Positions 1 to 4,653 of a stretch of DNA of 6,126 bases are shown in pieces; within the stretch, counting starts at the first letter, position 1; each line of letters begins with the position of its first letter. The position numbers and the translations under genes are program-made. Below the pieces are notes generated by a model, which saw nothing but the letters and a program-made list of their open reading frames with translations, had not been told where the DNA came from and ran no database searches. This stretch comes from Bacteroidota bacterium (GTDB lineage Bacteria; Bacteroidota; Bacteroidia; Chitinophagales; Chitinophagaceae), in assembly GCA_023436425.1 (NCBI GenBank), contig JAEZJD010000175.1:1-6126 (forward strand), given 5' to 3'.

Positions 1-1
1 G

Positions 2-631
2 CACAATACGAATGTTCAGTATTTCGGTGTGGATCTTTCTGCGCCGCAATCTTCAGATGAAATTTTCCATTGGTGCACATCCAGTAATTTCATCGTCGCC
101 GTTTTGGTGAATAACGCAGGTTATGGGTTAAGTGGGAAGTTTGAGACCTATGCATTGCAGCAACACCTCGATATGCTGCACGTGAACATGGATGCTGTTG
201 TGAAATTGACCTATTTGTTTTTGCCCCAACTAAAGCAGCAACCGAAAGCATACATCTTAAACATTGCAAGCAACGCAGCATACCAGGCGGTTCCCTATTT
301 AGGATTGTACGCGGCTACGAAAGCCTTTGTTCTGCAATTTTCAAGAGCGCTTCGCTACGAACTCGCAAATACTTCGGTCAGTGTTACTTGCATCAGCCCG
401 GGCACTACAGATACAGATTTTGCAACAACCGCGAACGTGGGTCCAAAAGCAATGAAGGCTGCAAAGAAATTAAATATGTCGTCCCAAGATGTGGCGAAGG
501 TTGCGGTGGACAGTATGTTTAAAGGAAAAACCGAAGTTATAGTTGGTGCACTAAACAAGGTGGGTGCCTTCTTTGTTTGGCTGCTTCCAAAAAAGTTTGT
601 AGAATCAACTGCAGCAAAGCTCTACGAATAA
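2..631 (+). CDS. Short-chain dehydrogenase/reductase (SDR), 5'-truncated by the window edge
   Basis: A classical SDR-family NAD(P)(H)-dependent oxidoreductase; the substrate cannot be told from sequence. The frame is open from base 2 to TAA at 629-631 (209 residues), so the gene starts upstream of the window. The GTG at 29 is probably internal, because the residues before it continue naturally. Missing is roughly the first 45-55 residues, including the Gly-rich cofactor-binding TGxxxGxG. Visible motifs, numbered from base 2, are the NNAG structural motif at 37-40, the catalytic Ser in NIAS at 90, and the catalytic YxxxK at Tyr103 and Lys107 (YAATK). The post-catalytic SPG motif follows, then Thr/Asp residues. 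The Ser-Tyr spacing of 13 is normal, so the enzyme looks intact where visible. The hydrophobic C-terminal stretch (FFVWLLP) resembles the DltE/YqjQ-like group of bacterial SDRs, but that subgroup assignment is inference. It probably is not co-transcribed with nusB, which lies 165 bases downstream. Confidence 0.9.
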   Translation, partial: HNTNVQYFGVDLSAPQSSDEIFHWCTSSNFIVAVLVNNAGYGLSGKFETYALQQHLDMLHVNMDAVVKLTYLFLPQLKQQPKAYILNIASNAAYQAVPYLGLYAATKAFVLQFSRALRYELANTSVSVTCISPGTTDTDFATTANVGPKAMKAAKKLNMSSQDVAKVAVDSMFKGKTEVIVGALNKVGAFFVWLLPKKFVESTAAKLYE

Positions 632-766
632 CAATCATCGACCACTTTAACAACGCTTAAGTTAACTGCGTTCGCATTTGCGATTTAATTTATTTGCAAA
701 AAAATATCTCACTTTTTGCCTTTTCAATAACAGGTAGAATGTAGCCTCTCATGTCCTTTCTATCCA

Positions 767-774
767 TATCTTCG
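767..774 (+). promoter_or_regulatory. Candidate -7 box of the nusB promoter (one mismatch)
   Basis: TATCTTCG differs at one position from the Bacteroidota -7 consensus TAnnTTTG. It ends 22 bases before the nusB ATG, the same gap as the exact box before secD, and the following CCC is also shared. No TTG or TTTG is seen at the expected -33 distance, so the call is weak and rests on position and resemblance. Confidence 0.35.
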
Positions 775-796
775 CCCGCTCAAATAGTTCTTGAAA

Positions 797-1726
797 ATGA
801 TCAGCAGAAGGAATATCAGAGTGAAGGTGATGCAGACAATTTACACGTTAAATACATCGGAAAAAGACGTGAAGCCCGGCGAACCGACGAAATTATTATT
901 CAACCATTTCAATCAATCGAAGGAACTTCTCATTTACGTTGCTTATTTCCTTACTGAAGTTGCGGGCTACGCCGAGCATGATGCTTACGTCAGAAGCTCG
1001 AAACATCTGCCAACAAAAGAAGATCTGCACGTAAATACAAAAATTGCAGGCAATCAGCTACTATGGAAAATCAGGGAAGACGCTGCTTTCAAAACTGAAT
1101 CAGCGAAAAGCAAACCAAAACAAATTCTTGACAAGGAGCTTGTGCGAAAAATTTACCTGCAGTTGGTAGAAACGCCTGAATACAAGAAATACATTGGTTC
1201 TGCCGAAAGAAATACAACAGATGAAAAAGAAATAATTGAAATCATTTTCGAAAGGCTGCTGTTAGAAAATGAAAATTTCATTTCGCACATCGAAGAACAT
1301 TTCATTAACTGGGACGATGACTCAGACCTGGTTGTACAAACACTTCGCAATTTTTTTCAGAAGCCCGGTACCATCAACTTTGCCGAAGAACTTGGGCAGG
1401 ACAAAACCGATTTTGCGAAAAGTTTGCTGACAACGGTGTTGGAAAAAAATGAACATTTGGAAGGTTTCATCATTCCGAAATTAAAAAATTGGGACAGAGA
1501 TCGGATTGCTGCACTGGACATGATTATTATGAAAATGGGTATTGCTGAATTTCTGTACTTCGAGACGATTCCACCGAAAGTCACAATAAACGAATACATA
1601 GACATTGCCAAAGAATACAGCACACAACAAAGCGGTCAGTTTGTCAATGGCATTCTTGACAATATCCATAAAGACCTGGTGAACAGTAACAAACTTCACA
1701 AACGCGATTTTAAAAAACCTGCTTAA
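797..1726 (+). CDS. nusB: Transcription antitermination factor NusB, long Bacteroidota form
   Basis: NusB binds boxA RNA together with NusE (ribosomal protein S10) and keeps RNA polymerase processive, chiefly on rRNA operons. The predicted cytosolic protein has 309 residues, about twice the 130-150 of E. coli-type NusB. The diagnostic NusB core is at the C-terminus: NWDRDRIAALDMIIMKMGIA (about 231-250), then VTINEYIDIAK (262-271) and a Ser-Gly-Gln-Phe-Val-Asn-Gly-Ile-Leu-Asp block (279-288). These match the family's RaLDr...aINEaIelAk...FVNGvLD pattern. The N-terminus, MISRRNIRVKVMQTIY, is the usual start of Bacteroidota NusB and decides for ATG 797 over the in-frame TTG at 791. Residues about 20-170 are charged and mostly helical-looking with no recognised domain. 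The downstream lipoprotein gene begins 43 bases after the stop, and yajC follows it. The family call is firm; the role of the N-terminal half is unknown. Confidence 0.95.
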   Translation: MISRRNIRVKVMQTIYTLNTSEKDVKPGEPTKLLFNHFNQSKELLIYVAYFLTEVAGYAEHDAYVRSSKHLPTKEDLHVNTKIAGNQLLWKIREDAAFKTESAKSKPKQILDKELVRKIYLQLVETPEYKKYIGSAERNTTDEKEIIEIIFERLLLENENFISHIEEHFINWDDDSDLVVQTLRNFFQKPGTINFAEELGQDKTDFAKSLLTTVLEKNEHLEGFIIPKLKNWDRDRIAALDMIIMKMGIAEFLYFETIPPKVTINEYIDIAKEYSTQQSGQFVNGILDNIHKDLVNSNKLHKRDFKKPA

Positions 1727-1746
1727 AAACAGGGAAAGCGATTCTT

Positions 1747-1754
1747 TAATTTTG
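1747..1754 (+). promoter_or_regulatory. Candidate -7 box of the DUF1573 lipoprotein/yajC promoter
   Basis: TAATTTTG is an exact match to the Bacteroidota -7 consensus TAnnTTTG in the short gap after nusB. It ends 15 bases before the ATG at 1770, which would leave a leader of only about 9 bases. No clear TTG -33 element is visible 17-23 bases upstream. The lipoprotein and yajC genes could therefore be transcribed from here as well as by read-through from nusB. Confidence 0.45.
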
Positions 1755-1769
1755 CAGAAAAGAACAACT

Positions 1770-2207
1770 ATGAGATACCTTTTGTTTATAATGTTTGTTG
1801 GTGTTTTATCTGCGTGCGGCAGCACCGATACGAAGGTGAAATCAACAGCAGCCAATGCGCAGGACTCAACGACCATTCAGTGGCTCGATCCGGTGGAGCA
1901 GGAACTTGGCAAAGTGAAGGAAGGTCAGGTGGTTGACATTGTTTGGCGGTTCAAAAATACAGGCGACAAACCACTTGTTTTTTCTTACGTGCGGCCGGGC
2001 TGTGGATGCACCGTGGCAGATAAACCCGAAGAGCCGATTGCTCCGGGGGCCGAAGGTGAGATTAAAGCAAAATTTGATACGCAGGGAAGACCATTCAGTC
2101 AGCACAAAATGATGTACGTACAAGCGAATAACACCAACCGAAATGCGGGTGTAGAAGACGTGCTCAGTTTTAAAGTAGAAGTGGAAGAAGCAAAAAAACA
2201 ACAGTAA
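1770..2207 (+). CDS. DUF1573-family lipoprotein
   Basis: A 145-residue predicted lipoprotein whose molecular function is not known. The start is ATG 1770, because it gives a clean lipoprotein signal peptide: Arg2, a hydrophobic stretch (LLFIMFVGV) and the lipobox LSAC with the lipidated Cys at 16. An in-frame TTG at 1752 falls inside the likely promoter and would spoil this. A polar Ser/Thr/Ala linker (17-36) leads to the DUF1573 domain (about 37-138), an Ig-like beta fold with the hallmark segments FKNTGDKPL (61-69) and RPGCGCTVADKPEEPIAPG (75-93). The Cys78-Gly-Cys80 pair is characteristic of the family and might bind metal or be redox-active, which is inference. The protein is likely anchored facing the periplasm. 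It lies between nusB and yajC, and with only 16 bases to yajC it is probably co-transcribed with it. The family assignment is secure; the function is open. Confidence 0.92.
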   Translation: MRYLLFIMFVGVLSACGSTDTKVKSTAANAQDSTTIQWLDPVEQELGKVKEGQVVDIVWRFKNTGDKPLVFSYVRPGCGCTVADKPEEPIAPGAEGEIKAKFDTQGRPFSQHKMMYVQANNTNRNAGVEDVLSFKVEVEEAKKQQ

Positions 2208-2223
2208 ATCTTTAAATTTCAAT

Positions 2224-2547
2224 ATGTACTTATTACAACAACCTACAGGCCCGTTCGGCGGATCATCAAGCCTCATTTTTATTGGAATGATCATGCTGGT
2301 ATTCTGGCTTTTCTTTATTCGCCCCCAGGCAAAAAAGGCGAAGCAACAAAAAAGCTTTGTTGATAATCTGCAAAAAGGAGATAAAGTGATAACGATAGCC
2401 GGCATTCACGGCACGATCAATAAAGTGAATGAAGATGGGACAATCAGTTTGGAAATTAACCCCGGCAGCTACATTAAGCTGGAGCGCAGCGCCATTTCGA
2501 TGGAGATGACGGCACAACTTAATAAACCGGCAGCACCAGTAAAATAG
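2224..2547 (+). CDS. yajC: Preprotein translocase subunit YajC
   Basis: YajC is a small inner-membrane protein that associates with SecD and SecF and, through them, with the SecYEG channel during export and membrane-protein insertion. This copy has 107 residues, the normal length. A short N-terminal segment is followed by one transmembrane helix (about 16-32, SLIFIGMIMLVFWLFF). The family signature FFIRPQAKKAKQQ comes next (30-42), then a cytoplasmic domain with KGDKVITIAGIHGTI (51-65), the typical GD.V.T.gGi.G.i pattern. The tail ends in a Pro/Ala/Lys-rich stretch. ATG 2224 is chosen because the hydrophobic segment follows directly and no upstream in-frame start is better placed. There is no Shine-Dalgarno; the bases before the ATG are AT-rich. 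It sits 16 bases after the lipoprotein gene and 24 bases before a strong intrinsic terminator, so it is the last gene of its transcript. SecD is encoded about 2.1 kb downstream. Confidence 0.95.
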   Translation: MYLLQQPTGPFGGSSSLIFIGMIMLVFWLFFIRPQAKKAKQQKSFVDNLQKGDKVITIAGIHGTINKVNEDGTISLEINPGSYIKLERSAISMEMTAQLNKPAAPVK

Positions 2548-2571
2548 ATATCGTGCGTCTCGTCGCAATTC

Positions 2572-2604
2572 AAGGAAGCTGTCGCCGGGCAGCTTTCTTC
2601 TTTT
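2572..2604 (+). terminator. Rho-independent terminator after yajC
   Basis: A 12-bp stem pairs 2572-2583 with 2588-2599 around a four-base GCCG loop. It includes two G-U wobbles (2575/2596 and 2582/2589) and is followed by CTTTT (2600-2604). The AAGGAAG/CTTTCTT outer arms are partly A/T. It lies 24 bases after the yajC stop and ends 32 bases before the coaE ATG, so it separates the nusB-lipoprotein-yajC cluster from coaE. Confidence 0.8.
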
Positions 2605-2606
2605 AG

Positions 2607-2614
2607 AAATTTTG
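2607..2614 (+). promoter_or_regulatory. Candidate -7 box of the coaE promoter (one mismatch)
   Basis: AAATTTTG differs from TAnnTTTG only at its first base. It ends 22 bases before the coaE ATG, the same gap as the boxes before nusB and secD. A terminator immediately upstream makes a separate coaE promoter likely, but no -33 element is evident, so this exact placement is tentative. Confidence 0.3.
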
Positions 2615-2636
2615 TTGATCCGTTAGTCGCAGTTCT

Positions 2637-3215
2637 ATGCTTCGTGTTGGTCTTACAGGTGGTATTGGTTCGGGAAAAACAACGGTAGCCAAAATTTTTG
2701 AGCTGCTGAATGTTCCCGTTTACTATGCCGACGCTGCATCCAAAAGTTTATACGAAACAGATAAAGATTTGATGCGCAGCATAAAGGAAAACTTTGGAGA
2801 AGAAATTTACATAAACGACAAACTCAATCGAGAACAACTTGCTAAAATTGTTTTTAACGATCGTGGAAAACTTCAGTTGTTGAACGAACTTGTTCACCCT
2901 CCCACTATTCGGCATGCAGAAGAATGGATGATGCAACAAACTGCTCCATACATCATCAAGGAAGCTGCATTGATTTTTGAAAGCGGCTCAGCCGCAGGCC
3001 TCGACTACGTTATTGGTGTGAAAGCGCCTTTGCACTTGCGGATAAAACGTTCAATGGACAGAGACGGTACCAGCCGGGAAGAAGTGCTGCGGAGAATGCA
3101 GCAGCAGATTGATGATGAAATAAAGATGCGTTTGTGCGATTTTATTATATCAAATGACGAACAACAATTGGTTATTCCTCAGGTGATGCAGCTTCACCAA
3201 AATTTCTGCAAATAG
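2637..3215 (+). CDS. coaE: Dephospho-CoA kinase
   Basis: CoaE phosphorylates the 3'-hydroxyl of the ribose of dephospho-CoA with ATP, the last step of coenzyme A synthesis in the cytosol. The protein has 192 residues, slightly under the usual 195-205. It opens with the Walker A motif GLTGGIGSGKTT (5-16) right after the start, which fixes ATG 2637. The next conserved region reads YYADAASK (29-36), where many homologues have DAD; Asp32, the position of the proposed catalytic Asp, is kept. REQLAKIVF (65-73), LVHPP (85-89, the conserved His-Pro), ALIFESG (111-117) and the Arg-rich lid RSMDRDGTSREEVLRRMQQQ (138-157) complete the family pattern. The gene follows a terminator and converges on the aminotransferase gene with a 17-base gap, so it is probably a single-gene transcript. 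The assignment is firm. Confidence 0.95.
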   Translation: MLRVGLTGGIGSGKTTVAKIFELLNVPVYYADAASKSLYETDKDLMRSIKENFGEEIYINDKLNREQLAKIVFNDRGKLQLLNELVHPPTIRHAEEWMMQQTAPYIIKEAALIFESGSAAGLDYVIGVKAPLHLRIKRSMDRDGTSREEVLRRMQQQIDDEIKMRLCDFIISNDEQQLVIPQVMQLHQNFCK

Positions 3216-3232
3216 CATCCGAAGGGAGCAAA

Positions 3233-4423
3233 TCACTTTAGCGCAGCTAAAGCTTCTGTAATTCTTTGAAATCCTTTTTCAATGTTTTGCATACTGTTCG
3301 CATACGAAATACGAATGCAGTGATCGTCGCCAAACGCAGAGCCGGTAACTGTCGATACTAAGCCTTTGTGCAGCAGATACATACAGAGATCGTCTGCGTT
3401 TTTAATTTCATCAATCCCATCCTTTTTTCCAAAGTAAAAATCGACGCGGGGAAACGCATAAAATGCACCGTCCGGATTTGAAAAACAGAAGCCCTCAATT
3501 TTCTTCATAAACTCCAGCACTCTTTCCCTCCTTTTTTTAAATTCTTCCACCATTTTTTTGGGAGCATCGGAAGGTTCAGTGAGTGCAACAATTGCAGCCC
3601 GTTGGGTAATCGCATTTGTTCCGCTGGTAAACTGCCCCTGCAACTTTTCGCAAGCTTTTGCCACTTCTACCGGCGCGGCAAGATAGCCGAGCCGCCAGCC
3701 TGTCATTGCAAAGCCTTTGCTTAAGCCATTTATCACGATTGTTCGTTCCTTCAGATCGTCGAATTGAGCAATGCTTTGGTGCGCATCGCAGTAGTTGATG
3801 TATTCGTAAATCTCATCAGAAATAATCCACACCTGAGGATGCTTTCTGAATACCTCGGCCAGCGCTGTCAGTTCTTCGCGATTGTAGACGGCGCCACTTG
3901 GATTGCAGGGTGAAGAAAATATAAAAGCTTTGGTGCGGGGAGTGATAACCTGCTCCAGTTGCTCAGCATTTAATTTATATCCCTGTTCCAGACCAGTTTT
4001 GATAAACTTTACCTGACCACCTACCAGCTGCACCAGCGCCGAATAAGTAACCCAGTATGGCGTGGGAATCAACACCTCATCGTTTACGTCAACCACGCTT
4101 AAGATGGCATTCGCCAGGCTTTGCTTAGCTCCCGTTGAAACAACTATATTCTGTGGTTTGTAGGAAAGACCGTTGTCCCGCCTGAACTTTTCACAAACTG
4201 CTTCCCGCAAATCAAGGTAACCGGCAACAGGTGTGTAGTGGCTCCAGTTCTCGTCAATGGCATCTTTTGCTGCAGTTTTCACGAATTCGGGAGTATCGAA
4301 ATCCGGCTCGCCAAGGCTCAGGTCTACAATATCCTTTCCCTGCGCCCGCAACTCTCTGCCTAGTTTAGCCATTCGCAAAGTTTCCGGTTCACTAAACCGG
4401 TCCAACAAAGAAGATAAATGCAT
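3233..4423 (-). CDS. Pyridoxal-phosphate aminotransferase, class I, aspartate aminotransferase type
   Basis: A fold-type I PLP enzyme of 396 residues, full length for the family. It probably moves the amino group between aspartate and 2-oxoglutarate in the cytosol. Motifs in order are LSLGEPDFDTP (35-45), HYTPVAGYLDLR (62-73), STGAKQSLANA (96-106), PYWVTY with the ring-stacking Trp124 (122-127) and SPCNPSG with Asn174 (171-177). Then come ISDEIYE with the PLP-nitrogen-binding Asp203 and Tyr206, NGLSKGFAMTGWRLGY with the Schiff-base Lys236 and phosphate-binding Arg244, and IRIS with the alpha-carboxylate Arg371. Lys100 in GAKQ lies where the class I-gamma aspartate and prephenate aminotransferases carry a substrate-side lysine. 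Prephenate aminotransferase activity, or a broader specificity, is therefore a real alternative, so no symbol is given. ATG 4423 leaves the usual short N-terminal helix. The gene diverges from secD and has its own promoter-like box. Confidence 0.92.
   Translation of the reverse strand: MHLSSLLDRFSEPETLRMAKLGRELRAQGKDIVDLSLGEPDFDTPEFVKTAAKDAIDENWSHYTPVAGYLDLREAVCEKFRRDNGLSYKPQNIVVSTGAKQSLANAILSVVDVNDEVLIPTPYWVTYSALVQLVGGQVKFIKTGLEQGYKLNAEQLEQVITPRTKAFIFSSPCNPSGAVYNREELTALAEVFRKHPQVWIISDEIYEYINYCDAHQSIAQFDDLKERTIVINGLSKGFAMTGWRLGYLAAPVEVAKACEKLQGQFTSGTNAITQRAAIVALTEPSDAPKKMVEEFKKRRERVLEFMKKIEGFCFSNPDGAFYAFPRVDFYFGKKDGIDEIKNADDLCMYLLHKGLVSTVTGSAFGDDHCIRISYANSMQNIEKGFQRITEALAALK
3236..3252. terminator. 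Weak hairpin at the coaE/aminotransferase convergence
   Basis: A perfect inverted repeat CTTTAGC/GCTAAAG (7 bp, GCA loop) lies at the extreme 3' end of the aminotransferase coding region, about 20 bases past the coaE stop. On the + strand it is followed by moderately T-rich sequence (CTTCTGTAATTCTTTG), but neither side has a true T-run. It might terminate coaE transcripts; it could also simply reflect the Ala-Leu-Lys codons it encodes. Confidence 0.3.
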
Positions 4424-4443
4424 GATTGGTTTTGTAAAAACAG

Positions 4444-4472
4444 CAAATCTAAGCGGTTATTGCAACAAACAA
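4444..4472 (-). promoter_or_regulatory. Promoter of the aminotransferase gene
   Basis: Read on the minus strand, TAGATTTG (4451-4444) matches the Bacteroidota -7 consensus TAnnTTTG exactly. A TTG (4472-4470) lies 18 bases upstream, within the 17-23 range reported for Flavobacterium-type promoters. The -7 box ends 20 bases before the ATG, predicting a leader of about 14 bases without a Shine-Dalgarno. This is the best-supported promoter in the window, having both elements. Confidence 0.6.
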
Positions 4473-4555
4473 CTTTCACAGAAATTACCGGTGGTCACAA
4501 GTGAATTTATCCTGAAAACGTTTGCGCCGAACATTAAGCTAAAGAATCGCTAAAT

Positions 4556-4606
4556 GGCTGTGAACAGGCTTTTTTACCTGTTGAAAATGAGCGTAATTAC
4601 GCAGCC
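4556..4606. repeat. Nested inverted repeats upstream of the secD promoter
   Basis: Three symmetric elements lie within 51 bases. GGCTG (4556-4560) pairs with CAGCC (4602-4606). Inside, AACAGG (4563-4568) pairs perfectly with CCTGTT (4577-4582) around a loop of mostly T. GCGTAATTACGC (4591-4602) is a perfect 12-bp palindrome. The last would sit at about -47 to -36 relative to a secD start near 4638, a usual place for a regulator site. The T-rich loop argues against a normal terminator. A regulatory role is inference. Confidence 0.35.
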
Positions 4607-4623
4607 AATTAAGGCGAAAAATA

Positions 4624-4631
4624 TATCTTTG
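4624..4631 (+). promoter_or_regulatory. Candidate -7 box of the secD promoter
   Basis: TATCTTTG matches the Bacteroidota -7 consensus TAnnTTTG exactly and ends 22 bases before the secD ATG. No TTG is found 17-23 bases upstream; that stretch instead adjoins the 12-bp palindrome at 4591-4602, so the promoter may rely on an activator or be weak at -33. The predicted leader is about 16 bases and contains a run of seven A. Confidence 0.5.
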
Positions 4632-4653
4632 CCCACTCTTAAAAAAACCGTGT

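Noticed and set aside
672..719. Small inverted repeats in the gap after the SDR gene (TCGC/GCGA at 672-683; GCAAAAA/TTTTTGC at 696-719) as possible terminators
   Set aside because: The first stem is only 4 bp; the second is mostly A-T with a 10-base loop and no clear T-run after it. Both fit chance in AT-rich sequence.
751..957. A 68-codon plus-strand open frame overlapping the start of nusB
   Set aside because: It is the shifted frame of the nusB N-terminus, and its upstream part covers the likely nusB promoter.
1481..1876. A 131-codon minus-strand open frame across the end of nusB and the start of the lipoprotein gene
   Set aside because: It is antisense to conserved NusB core codons and a clear signal peptide, and its translation resembles no family I know.
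1866..2405. A 179-codon minus-strand open frame across the lipoprotein and yajC genes
   Set aside because: It overlaps two well-supported genes on the other strand, has Cys/Phe/His-rich composition without a recognisable motif, and has no promoter-like box ahead of it. It is an antisense shadow.
4257..4553. A 98-codon plus-strand open frame running from inside the aminotransferase gene into the intergenic region
   Set aside because: Most of it is antisense to conserved aminotransferase N-terminal codons, and the remainder covers the divergent promoter region. No homology is recognisable.
4563..4582. AACAGG/CCTGTT hairpin as an intrinsic terminator
   Set aside because: The T-run is in the loop rather than after the stem, and no gene on either strand ends here; it is upstream of both divergent genes.
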